Below, in pieces: positions 12,501-25,400 of a DNA stretch of 28,364 bases (position 1 is the first letter of the stretch; each line of letters opens with the position of its first letter). Below the pieces are notes generated by a model. The model was not told the origin of the DNA. It did not search any database and was given only the letters and a program-made list of their open reading frames with translations. Source of the stretch: Ichthyophonus hoferi (taxonomy: Eukaryota; Opisthokonta; Ichthyosporea; Ichthyophonida; Ichthyophonidae); NCBI GenBank assembly GCA_002751075.1, contig NAOQ01000459.1:6146-34509 (forward strand). Direction: 5' to 3'. Position numbers and translations under genes: made by a program.

Positions 12501-15500
12501 TTTAAAAGGAACCAATAAAAAAGGCCGTATACGTTAGATTTGTATATAGTAAAACATATGAATTGGTATGTATGGGTGCATATAGGTAGGTAGTTTTAAT
12601 TATTAGGTTGACCATGTATGAGTAGGTAATATAAATATATAAGTAGGCAAGGAATGTATGTACCTGTGTATATGCACGCGTATAAAAATTTACGATCAAT
12701 ATAAGGATTATTGGCATCATAATAAAAAACCTCTTGTACATTCTTTATCCAACCTAACCCAATCACTGTCAAATAAGGACAGGTTTGATAGGTTAATATC
12801 ATTACGTCATAATACACAGACCTACCATTCCACTAGGGCCCAGGGATTGTGGTTGTGATGGTAACTGTGGAGTGTTAATGATTGGTACAAGGGGGGTGGG
12901 AGTGGTCGTACGTTCAGGCTCGTCTTTTATCATGGCCAATGGTGGGGCACCAGCTGAAAGGTAATTAATGGGGTGAGAACGTTAGTGCCCTATTCAGGCC
13001 TAATTACACTTTCCACTACCTATACATATATACTTAAAGAATGCACAATATATAACATACATATGGATATATAATATACATACTCAGCATTGGTGGGGTA
13101 ATCTGAGGCTGAGGGGGGGTGGAATCAGGCTCAGTTTGTATATCCTTGAGAGTAGTGGTTGGCTCCAAATCATTCAAGTCTACGTTGATATTTTTACACA
13201 GTACTTCTATCTCAAATTTCAGGTTGAGCTTGAGGTCGCTTAAAAGGTGCATTTCCTATAGGGAGGGAGCCAGAAAGTAGTACAGAAAGAGAAAGAGAAA
13301 GAGAAAGAGAAAGAGAAAGAGAAAGAGAGAAACAATGTCATGAGTAAATATAGAGAATAGGCCCCAATCATCACAACCACATCATTCCTTAATGATACAT
13401 ACCAAATTATATGATATATGCCCATTAGAATTATAAGAATAATTTTAAAATAACTTCATATAATACTAGGCTTTTCTATTTTTTAAAACAATGGCCCTGG
13501 ACGTCCTATTCTATAGGTCTAATTATATTTTAAGCCTTTCTTAAAATTCAAAAAGGTAGCGACTGGCACACCACTGTGTCAACCAATCAAATATGTCATT
13601 CATTTGTGTCTCAGTCTTGTTTTAATTAATAAGTTAAAATTAATAAGATTATTATAATAAAAGGGGATAGGGTAATCGAGATAATTACAATGATATAAAA
13701 TATTATAATATTAGTCTATATATAATACTTGGCTAGGATTGGCTTACTAACCTTGAGAATACGTAGAATTGATGTTACCCAGGGGTTAGGTAGTTTGAAT
13801 ACTCTACTCTTACTGGAGGATAAAAGATTGTAAGATATATGATAAGATATAGTAAGATATGCTATAGTATAATAGCATATACAAAAATAGACGCCTTCAG
13901 TGCCTACTTTACTGTAAAATAATAGCAGATATATATATATATAATTGTATATAGACAGAACACAGCAATAACGTGCCGTTTTACCAAGAGAGCAAAAGAA
14001 AAGGAGTTACATAAAACAGTGTTATTTATCATGCAAGCACATATAAATAAAATCATAACAACCATCTAGTAAGATATAAGCAAGCAAAAAACCTATTCTA
14101 ATCCACATACCTACAACTCTCCATGACTTTGGCAACGAATGGAATCACATAGATTAATCTAGATCGCTTATATCCATCTAAGATTAATTCCTTAAGTGCC
14201 AAATCCTTCATCAAGATGGGTTTATTTCTAGCCAATGTGAGTTGGCCTAGGAAGCTACCAAGGTTCTTAAGCAATGAACGCTCAGAGGATGATGTCATCA
14301 TCTGAATATTAATTGGAGGGGAAAGGAGAAAAAGAGAACGAGTCAGATTGATTGGTTTGTTATCAGGGTTAGCAGAATAGGGAAATAGAAAAATATGTCA
14401 TAATACATAATAGTCAGAAGATAAATATGATCGGTTACTATAAATAATGATTGCAATACAAATTCTTGAAAGTTTGTATATACTACATTACGTTATATTA
14501 TATTATAGTGTAAATAGAATAGAATGTACTGCAAAAAATTGACGACAAAAGAAAAAAGAAAAACAGAAATAGAAAGATACAGATAGGCATATGATCATCT
14601 GGAGGTGTATAGGCATATATAAGTAGAGACGATAATATGTAAACAACAATTAAATTAAAACATTCAAAGAGCATAGGTAATGAGAGTAAATTGGGTAGAA
14701 AGGGAGGATAACTCAAATATTATCACTAATAACTCCTCACCTTGGGGGAGTCTAGCAACAGTTTAATGTAATGGTAGGTCTTTTCTACCACAATGGCTGT
14801 CAATTTGGGCATCTTAACCGCATCTAATTGGAGGGAAATGGGAGTCACATTAGTATGACTTTTTAAAATGGTACTGTTAAAATATAAAGTACAAAGCTCA
14901 TTGGTAATTTAGTATGTCAAGATATATAGTATGTATGTAATGTAATAATAAATAGGCCTTCATTAATTAGACTAACTACCCAGGGCTACTTCAACTATGT
15001 TTTAAAAAACCAATCAGCACCACGGATTCCTAATTTTAGTACCCTTATCTTAACACACATTGAGTAATTATAACAAAAATATAACTTATGAAAATACATA
15101 TAAATTGATATATTTTATCTGATAGGATAAACCAATGAGGATAACTGGATAAAAAAGTGGCATCGCAGAGAGATGGTTGGCTACTACATACCAACTGGAA
15201 TAGGAGTCGACATAATAATATATAACATCCAATGAGGGGGTAAGTTTAAACTACAATAAACAACAGTATTAAAAGAAATACCACACAGACAATTGACAGA
15301 ATCTCGCCAAAATCTAGTCAAAAATAGAACTTCAATATATAGACACATGGACTGAAAAGGGAAGTATTACAAAAGGTTTGCTATAGAGCATACATGCATA
15401 GCGAGAACTATATCTATACAACATATAAATATAAATATACCTACCCAGAAATTGAATGTAGAGACCATGGAAATTAGCCTCTAGACTCGCCCTCTTGACA

Positions 15501-18500
15501 ACAATGTACCAGGCTAACCAGGGCTAATTAGGATAAATGACAATTAATGATAGCCAATGAGAAGGTGGTATTAATTAGTTACAAATTCCCTTCAAGGATA
15601 GTGGTGTGTGCTAATAATACATTCTAATTAAAAGCAATAAATACATTACCATGTATGGCGGCAGTAGGCCCAAAAGAGGAAGTGAAAGAGTATAGGGATA
15701 TACCAATCACATCAAGAAGGATATATATAGCTAATTATAAAATGTATTTTTTTTAAAAAAATGACATGTGATAGGGTCATATTCATAGACTGGCTAAAAA
15801 AAAGAATAATAGTAATACAATAGTAAACGCATTGAAAATTGAAAATATAAGGGGATAGATCTATAATTACATTGTATAGTTCGGGGAGAAAGCTCTTCAA
15901 CTCTTGACCCTTGTCATCCACGTTAGTCTACGGGATGGCCAATGTTAATTAGTGGTAATTAATGGTAATTACTCTCTAATTATATTTATCAAACAACCAC
16001 TAGTTAACCACTATGTAACCATTAATTAATTAACAACATACTAACTCCCACCATATCATTATCTCTCCCGTGTTACATAATAGTCAATATTGAAATCCTC
16101 AATAGCAATATAACAGCCTACACAGACTACATCATATGCATGCATACATACACACCTCTGATAGGTTGTTAAACAAAAATCCAACTTTGTCCTGTGCATT
16201 CTCATTGGGGAAGAGGATGTCAGCGGGAGGCCTAATAGCCAATAAGGTTTGAATGTTGTTGACAGTACCAAATGTGGACACACCTAAAAAGGACAATAGT
16301 TAATTAGAATTATTCTTATTGGACAAAGGAAGAACAATAAAATTAAAAAAGGGGGTGTAAAGAAAAAGATATGGCACAAAAAATAGCCTCCAATTAACGC
16401 TGGGCGGGTTCTGTATATAGTAACCTAGCACTTATTGCAAAGCATAGATCACATTGTGTAAATGTGCACATATCACATACTTGTATCTATCCTTAGCTAT
16501 TTACTTATATACATAACACATTAAAAACAGCCCTACACCCCTCTACCATATATACCTACATATATATATGTACACCTATATACCTATAAACACACAACAC
16601 ATAGTCCTCACACATACTAGAGACAGCCGGGGACTTGGGGCCAAATGACGGTTGAGAGGTCGGTACAGCTTGAGAATCTTTATCACTCAGAGCAAGGTTT
16701 TGCATAGCAGCCACTGCATACACATGTACATGTATTTGTATATGTAAGATATATGATTGGGGGCTAAACGTTTAATTATAACCATAAAATTTAATTGCTT
16801 TCAAATCATGTATATTATTGTCTATTCTTTTCTGCATCTATGAAGCTCTTTGGTACCCGAATTAACCATTATAACTGGACAATTTTATAGGTTAAACCAC
16901 GTTAAATTGTCTGTCCTTAAATAAATTTCTAGTGTCCGTCTAATATTTTAATATTAGAGTATAGACCAATAAGAAGAAATATCTATAATAAAACTATTAA
17001 GCAGAAGACAATAGCTTCCAATGATTGCATCGTAAAACGCATAATTACCTAATATAGGTGACTTGGTAGAATCATCCAATCCCGAGGAGTCTATCTTACC
17101 CTGTACCTGTAGCCAATAAAATGTTAGTATTGCACTTAGACCAATCATATTTGATTTATATAGGTTTATTATTAATTTTTATTAGATAATATTTAATGGT
17201 AGCGTTGATTAGGCAAAACGCAAGTATATTTTTTTAATTTTCTTTTAAAAAATAACTAAAAAGTTAAACTTTTAACCGATTGGTGCAAGCCAAAGTGCAT
17301 GTGTTAATTGGCTATTGCATGTAAGTATGTTATATCATACTATATAATATGTATATATCAAAACATGTGTACATACACCCTGTCCAAACAATGTAGGCCA
17401 TTCAGAATAACATTGAATATAAGATCAGAAATTATTGCACATATAACGATATATAGACTATATAGATAAAAGTACAAGTATATGAAGATGGCTATAGATT
17501 GGCCCACAATAAAATGCAATACACCTACGTACTAAGAAAGAGAGAGTAAATATAAACATACCTGTTCAACCAATGAAACCAACTCGGGGATAGCTTTCAG
17601 ATGAGGTATATCAGTTAATACCTGTACGTATTGGGGCCATTCTTGTAGACGGCCCTTAAACTGTGCATGGGTATATGACGTGATGAGACATAGGAATGAA
17701 CCAATGAGTTATGATAGTATCACGTGAGACGAGGTGGTACTTCTCTTTCTCATTTAATATATAATGCGAATATATATATATATATATATGGTATGGTATT
17801 GTACGGTATAGTATAGTATAGTATAGTATGATATGATATAATAAGGTATCCATATCAGGGCATACATGACGTCACAGAACGAGAATAACTAATAGCATAT
17901 CCATACGGCAGTCTTATAGTAGAATAATATAATCGCAATAAAATACAATAGCAATCAATCCAACCATACCTGTTCCAGTGAAATTCTACCAAACCTAAAC
18001 ATACGAGTATTGGGTGGATTTTTCAAGGCTTCCAACTGAGGAAGGTGATATATGTTAGGGTAGTATAGTATGATATATTATGGTAATGTATGATATTGTA
18101 TGGCCTAGGTGGGATATGGGTTAGAATAGGAGAGGAAGAAAATGTAATAAAGGCGTAGGGTCTGTCCTGTCACACACCTATATATATATATATACTATCA
18201 TACATACTACATTATACATCATTCTAGCATATCCTGTGTATCTCCTTTAACCAGCCAATCCTCACTTCCTCTCCACTTTTATATTATAATATATTTTAAT
18301 TCTTCTATCACGCTAATAGCACTCCAGTATATAATATATACTTACCACACATCTCAAAGCAGTCACCAACGATTCTAATTGGACTAAATCCTGTTGAATC
18401 AACGAACCAAATAGCAAAGCAGCTATATTAAGCTGGTTGTCGGGGTACTGTGATTGGATAGATTTGATCAATGAGAAATTGCCTTACTATATTAACTAGG

Positions 18501-21500
18501 ATATATGATAGGTTAGGTTGTAATACATATAATACTAAGAGTGCATGCTGTAAAAAATAAACTAAGATGCATATTAGTTTCTTGCCATTGGTCTAAGTGT
18601 AGATCCAAAATGCTAATTGGTGTGCCCTATATATATATATAACACTAAAATGAGACAGAAAAAAAGAAAAAGGAGGGAGAGGGAGAGAGAGAGAGAGAGA
18701 AGAAAAGAGACAATATACCTTGTTGTGGAAGAACCGATATTCATCAAAGAGATTCTGGACTACCATACAGTTAAAGGTCTGTTGATCTTTCTACATGGGA
18801 TCATTAATTGGTTAAAATTTTCAGTTTTTAATGTTATAGTTATAGGATATAATTCGTTGGCTAAATAGAAATGTGGTTGGGTATGAGGTGTTAATTATAA
18901 GGCATATATACTATATTATATAGTATACAAATGTAAAATTGCAAGACTGTAATGGCAGCATTGGTATTGTGTTAATTATATCCATCCAATTGAACTACAT
19001 TGGTGCATGATAATCAGTATATCATATTGGTATACACGTTTTCTTGAGGTATCTCGTAACCTAATTGGTCAACAACGCATCACAAGCCTGAAACTCACCA
19101 ATGACTAGCAGTACCTAGCAGGCATTCTAGCCAATGATATTACAAAGTGTGGGTGTATTTAATAATAGGGACCGATAAGAATGCGTGAAGCAACAAGGTA
19201 AAGTAGCCACCAACAACCAATAGTATATATATGATATAATATGATATAATACAACAATGAAAGATAATAACACCCAATCACATAGTATAATACAATAATA
19301 CAATACCTACCGGTATGGCACTGGCCTTTAGGCGCTTCATCAGGGCTAACATATCATTGACACTCATTTTATTAGAGTACATCTAGTGAGGGAACAGGTC
19401 AAAAATATGTATATATTATTATCTTAATATTTTACTATACGTAGATATTTTAATATTACAATATTACTATGACTTATTCACTTGCCTTTTGTATAATACA
19501 CCCTCTAAGGTTAGGTGGTGGGTAGAGAATAGTATAGTACAGTATAGTACAGCAGATATAATTTAAGGTCACACATCATGATACTATACCACAACACACC
19601 AAAATATCCTACTATACTATACTCTATAATATCCTACCTTAACAAAGTAGCTTTTAGCATCAAACTCCACATCAGGACTAAAGGTGGTGGAGGTATTGGG
19701 AAGAGGAAGAGGAGACTGTGAGGAAGAGGGAGGGAGAGTAGGCTTGGTCTGGTAGGAGGAAGTAGGTTAGCAGGAAAGGATAAAAAAGATTGGTGTATAG
19801 ATACAGGGAAGTGAGACAAACACTACACAAAGATGGATAAGGTATGTATGCTCACTGTATATATATATAGTATGATGGATATGGTTCACAAATAGACAAG
19901 GAAAATGCATGCCCACCTTATATGTACCGTTTGATCAATTTCACATACACTCACCTCTTGCTCCAATCGCAACTTCAGAGGAGGGTAGATCTGGCCACTC
20001 AATACACGTAAGGTCTTTAACTCGTCCTGCTGAGACTGGGGTAGGGTACTATAGGGAAGGCAGGGGGTAAATAGGGGTTGATGTAGGGTAGTATAAATAT
20101 ATCTATGCATTCTAAACATACACATACACATACACATACAATATACATATACACATAGATATACATATACATATACATACAATATACATATACACATAGA
20201 TATACATATACATATCCCACCATAATATCAAAATACACCTTTATACACCTAACATATCATATCATATAACACGACCAGCTCTACGCCTACATACACACAA
20301 ACCATAACAACGCCACTTACCCAGCCACAGCATTGAGAACATTCAACACAGTGTACACCACTTCCATAGGCGGGACCTCATTAGGACTGGTATTGGCTTG
20401 CTGCAGCCTACTAGCCAGACAGTAAGCTAACACCATGATGCTTTGTCGGTGCCCATCCACCATGCGTGTAAGGAAAGGCCCAAGTTCATTTCCCATTAGA
20501 GGGTGTGCTTTTAACGCTGTGTCAATGAGCACTTGAGGAGGCGCAGGCATTGCAGACAGGATTTCGGAGAGAGCCTGAAAAGGAAGGGTATGAGGGCTAG
20601 GTTATACATGCTAAAGATATAATAGGAAAATTTAGGTAGGGGTGTGGTCAAAATTGTATCACATAAGGGCAACTTCATAAGGTCATCAACCTTTATAGCT
20701 AGAAAAAAAAAGAAAAAAATTCTTACAAAATGTTAATATAGTGCTATAAAAAGCATGAAATGAGATTAAAACATAATGCGATAGGTCCTTTAGTTCCACC
20801 CCTGCCTAGGATTGGTCACATTGAAATGATCAAATGGAATTGTATAAATATCACTTCGGATTCCTTTGTAACCAATAAGTGAATCCCCAATATATATTTT
20901 TTAAGTTGATCATGAAAAATTGCAAATTTAAGTGTATTTTTGCTAAATTTTCGTGGATTAGTTACAAAAAATCCATAAAAATTATTTTAAAAAATATTGA
21001 CTAGGGAGAGGCCAAATATCGTGCACACGTCCTATATATGGCTACAAGTCACGCGCAACATGAGCCAATCAATAAGTAGGGATATGGTGGAAGAGATACC
21101 ACAAGGATGTGATATGTAAACAAAAGAATTAGAAATATGGTTGATTGGGCATATAGGGATCGGTAATACGTGACTATATTCCAATCATTAAATTTCATTT
21201 ATTAAAAATAAAAAATAAAAATATGATATGATATAATGAGAGACAACAGACAAGATAAAGACAGGGCACAATTGAATATATATATATATATGTGTGTGTA
21301 CTAAGAACTGTATTATACACAATAGAAAACTTACGTTCAGGTGTGCAGCCATTTGCACTATCCTGGCAATAATAAAAGGAACCTTGCCATCTTTACTTTG
21401 ATACCACTCGGCAAGGGCTTTAAGAACCTATAGCATTGGGTCATTATCATTAAAACAAGAAACCATTGCCAGAGAATAAAAAGAAAGAGTGATTAATTGG

Positions 21501-22378
21501 CTAAATTTTAGTAGGCCAATAGAATTATTACTTTTTATTTTAACATAATATTTGATCCTAAAAGGATGACAATCGTTAATTTATAATTTTTAAAGGGACA
21601 AAGGAAAAAAATAAAAACAATCTAAACCAATGTTGAATATAGTAGCCAATGGTGTTAACACTTAACTTTGAGAGGCCAATCAAAACTATTATTTAAAAAT
21701 TTACTTAGGGAAAAAACGGCGCGGAAATGTATACTAGATTCAATGACTTTTAATATCTTAAAGAACCAATCATTAAATCGAATAGATACGTTAAAAACGA
21801 GCCAGAAGCCAATTATACAATACTAGTGTCCCTATAGTTTACTTAAACGTGAGTCACCATTTACACTATCGAGTTAAGTGCATAGACCTACTTATAGGTT
21901 AAAATAAACTTACTATAGATAGCCAATAACAAACATAATTATAAATAGACTATCACTAAATTATCTATATTACATGTTTATTTCCATCATCTAGCTACAC
22001 TTTCATCATGCACACACAACAACATACCATATCTTTCCTAGTAGTCCATAGACGGGTTACTAGCTTACTGGTTGAGGGGAAGTTCTGGAGAATAACTGGC
22101 ATAATACGAGAGGAAAGCTCCGTGCGTAGGGTGGTCCATTCACAGTGGGTGGACTGGATAGAGGTATGTATGGGCGTATTAGTATATATGAGTATATACC
22201 TTAGTACGTATAGTAATATGTATAAAGCTATATATATGCATACATACCTCAGCCTGTGCCACAGCAAATATTAAAATATCAGGACACTGTCTCATCGGAT
22301 GAGAGAAAATCTTACTAACACTCTCGTAGAGGTCGGTCTCTATAGGGCATATAGGGTAGGGTCAGGGGGGTAGCATCA

Positions 22379-22411
<33 letters not shown>

Positions 22412-25400
22412 AATAATCATAAACATATATATACCACATAAGTTCATATATATATATACATCAATACTTATAACTACAAGATATATATATATATATATCT
22501 ACCTATATGTATACATGCACATACACATACATATATCACATACCTGCCAGACTTAACAGACATTCAATCAGCTCCAAGCAACCCCATAGCTTATTGGAGG
22601 GATCCTCCATAGCTGCAATCAATGTTAGCTTAGTTTTAAATTTAAAAATATTATCGTGGACATTTAAATTACTGAAACTCTTAAGTCAGTTATTACATTA
22701 TTTGATTAGCTATCAAAGGAGGATACATAACAAGTAATTGGTACAATATAAATTAGATTATATATTGGTGTGATATGATTGAATAGAGTATGATATATTG
22801 GTACGTAACTATACATGGGATAGGTATCACGCTATCATATATCCGATATGCACCAATGAGAAAGCAAAGAGAACGTATATGTACAATAATATGACCGCAT
22901 GTATGCAATGATATGTATATATAAAAATACATGATATGCATATAAAACAGCTCATGCAAGCAAGCAAAAGAGTAGTAACATACAAGACATAAGGTTCTCA
23001 GGCGATATAAAGTTAAGATGCGATTGGCTATTTATAAAAAATGACTGGCCAATCTTTATGGCCCATTGTAACAAGGACAGCTGTCCCTTGGTGTTTTTCC
23101 AACGCTTAAGACAAAGATGGATCGGAAAGGGCTCCTGTAGGCGGAGAGAGGAAGGTGAGTATATGTATAGGTACAGGCATATACCCTATATACCCTATAT
23201 GTATGAGTACATGCATATGTATACGTGATGGTATGTGTCTATATATATAAAGTAATAGATAAATCCAGTTACATGAATTGGTTACAATACATACATACAT
23301 CATGCAACTTTAAAATATAACAGATTTAAAATAGATTATGACCAAACCATTGACAACATAAAATAAGACAGGAGACAACAAGAAAAAATTACGAATCCTT
23401 AAGCTATAATTGGGTATACATCACATAGTACATGATAGGATAGCTATATATAGACATACCAATGCTGCCATTTGATAAGTGTCGCAGAGTACTCGAAATC
23501 CATTGACGTCAGGGATGTTAAACGAAGGATAATCCAATCGTTCAATCACCTCATGCCATGACACATTAGCGTTCTGCATTACCATTGGTGGTTTAATTAG
23601 TGTTGATTCACGCTTATGAGTACAGTTATGATTGGTTGCATCCCAGCTATTCATAATTAAAATTAAATGTGGCAAACTGCTAATCGAAAAACGTTAAATT
23701 TAATGGCGTTAAAGTTTTGAACCAATCAGCCTCTAGAGTTCATGTGCTAATAATAATATTGCTGTTAAAGACATAGCAGTGATGAATTAAACGTTCACCA
23801 TATAATTGTTTAGCTCATTAATCATTGCAATGTATGAAGTGTATGGCATTCGATACATATACTTAAGAAGAGAAGGGCTGAATATACATACTACACATAC
23901 ATACATGTACACACATAAATACGTACCATAGCTTTAAAGGCATCCACAAAGTTTTGGTAAATCCATTTATCAGGCTTGGTATCTTCACTCTTCTTTTCAG
24001 CTTGCTACAATCATTCGGGTGTTTTTTGATTATTTTTAATTGCGCGTTATTATTGGTGGGCAACTATTTATTTATAGTACATGCAAGAAAGAAACAATTT
24101 TATCAATCAAATAGGACTGTCAGCTAGTAATATTTTGTAAATTAATAATTTAATTTTGGTTTAGTTATTGAATACTTCCTAATTTATTTAATTAATAGAT
24201 GTCAATAATTGGTAAAATATATAAATAATTGCTCTTATTATTATTATTATTAGTATTATATATATCAAGAAAGCCAACCCAATACCTGCAAATGCACTGG
24301 TATGTGAAATTAAAATAAGTGGTAACCTATATAGTATATAAATACTAGACGCTATTAGATCATAATATAATATAATATAATATGTTGTATTGCATTACGT
24401 TTTATTACATTATATCACAATCTAGTATATTTTATTATATTCTTTTAAGCAATCAATAGTTTAATAGTATTACTATAACGGGTTATTAGAGATGTAGAAA
24501 AAAGAGTAGTAATAGTAAGACAAAGAAATACATATCGGTATAGTATAATGTGTATAATATGTAAAGTGTATAAAGTATGTGGTTTATATACTGTATAGTG
24601 TAATGTATATATACCTGCATAATCCATTGGGGTCCTGTGTGGGCCAATGAGGTGTGTAAAGAGTGAGTTTCCTCCAATCCCTGGTAGGTACGTGCAAATA
24701 GGCCCAATACGCGGGCCATGCATTCTGCGACCTATACCAAGATATTTTTTAGATAGATGTACAGATATATTTAAAAAAATAAGCATATAGGTTCATTGAG
24801 ATAGACAAATATAGATATATACATACATAAAAGCATACATGCACATACATACACCTACCAGTTGGTCAGGCCTAAACTGCGTGAGTAACTCTATGGCCTC
24901 CTCCTTAGTAGCTATACAACTATATCCCAACTCCTCCATCATTCCAGCCAGGTCCACATTACTAGTCCCTAGCAACATCATGTCTGTTTCTTCTTTGTCT
25001 TCCATCCTATTAGAGGGTATTTTTGGATGAGTACGATTTGGCTAGGGTCTTCTATATATATAGGTCTGCGTTTACATAAAGTAAGGTGTAATAAGGTAAT
25101 GGTAGAAGGTATATAGTGAGAAATAGATATAGAGGGGGAGATGGGAAGAAAGTGGATTGTAAATAAGAAAGATTAGGCATCTCTGTAGATAGAGAGAGAG
25201 GAGAGAGGCAGAGAGAGAAAGAACAGTGGCAATTAAGCAACCAACGGTATATACCACCTACATGCACACACATATATCCTTACATGGCTATACAGAGGTC
25301 GTGCTCATCACCATACAGGAGAGGTATTAGGGGCCCTTGTGTATCTTCCTGTGGCCAACTTTTACGAAGTTGCTGCAGGAAATTAGTGTACTGTGTTTCC

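Larger units (their letters stand above)
13084..16713 (-). other. CNOT1: CNOT1 exons 25-32: MIF4G domain that binds CAF1 (residues 867-1155)
   Basis: The central MIF4G domain binds the CAF1 nucleases (CNOT7/8), which in turn hold CCR4 (CNOT6/6L). The core runs from about residue 900 to 1125. Exon 26 has [10 protein letters not shown] and [11 protein letters not shown], matching human TTNIDTLLVA and EKIAFIFNNLS. Exon 28 has [19 protein letters not shown] against PWVSQYLVMKRVSIEPNFH. Exon 30 has [20 protein letters not shown] and [11 protein letters not shown] against [20 protein letters not shown] and VVPFVAKVLES. Exon 32 has the near-invariant [16 protein letters not shown]. The exon 25 portion (residues 867-898) is a Ser/Pro-rich lead-in. 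Confidence 0.94.
17049..19748 (-). other. CNOT1: CNOT1 exons 18-24: tristetraprolin-binding (MIF4G-like) domain (residues 674-866)
   Basis: In animals this domain docks peptides of mRNA-specific adaptors such as TTP and couples AU-rich-element mRNAs to deadenylation. Exon 18 begins with a low-complexity Pro/Ser stretch (about 23 residues), then [11 protein letters not shown]. Exon 19 has [20 protein letters not shown], matching human TMSVDEVLEMLQRFKD. Exon 20 has [16 protein letters not shown] against FNCMLRNLFEEYRFF. Exons 21-23 continue with [29 protein letters not shown], and [15 protein letters not shown] against FKNRLKDYPQYCQHL. This is one of the better conserved parts of the protein, so adaptor docking is likely retained (inference). 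Confidence 0.92.
19955..23573 (-). other. CNOT1: CNOT1 exons 10-17: HEAT-repeat region (residues 343-673)
   Basis: This is the alpha-helical HEAT-like block before the TTP-binding domain. Exon 10 reads [17 protein letters not shown] against human FKEVTYELDHPGFQIRD. Exon 11 has [20 protein letters not shown] against [20 protein letters not shown]. Exon 14 has [20 protein letters not shown] against NTSWHTLRHELISTLMPI. Exon 15 has KALAEWYQS against HAMAEWYMR. Exon 16 is the longest exon (254 nt), and exon 17 matches the region human SVSQELSETI. The human block is followed by a Ser/Pro-rich linker of well over 100 residues (recalled), which is almost absent here. Confidence 0.9.

Noticed and set aside
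19886-20238. Two overlapping minus-strand open frames rich in Val/Tyr/Cys/Met
   Set aside because: Most of the length is translation of the CATA/CACATA microsatellite; only 19955-20048 is coding (exon 17).
24445-24786. 113-codon and overlapping 77-codon minus-strand open frames
   Set aside because: The 77-codon frame is real exon 8 (24615-24731) read through into the intron. The 113-codon frame is a shadow in another frame.
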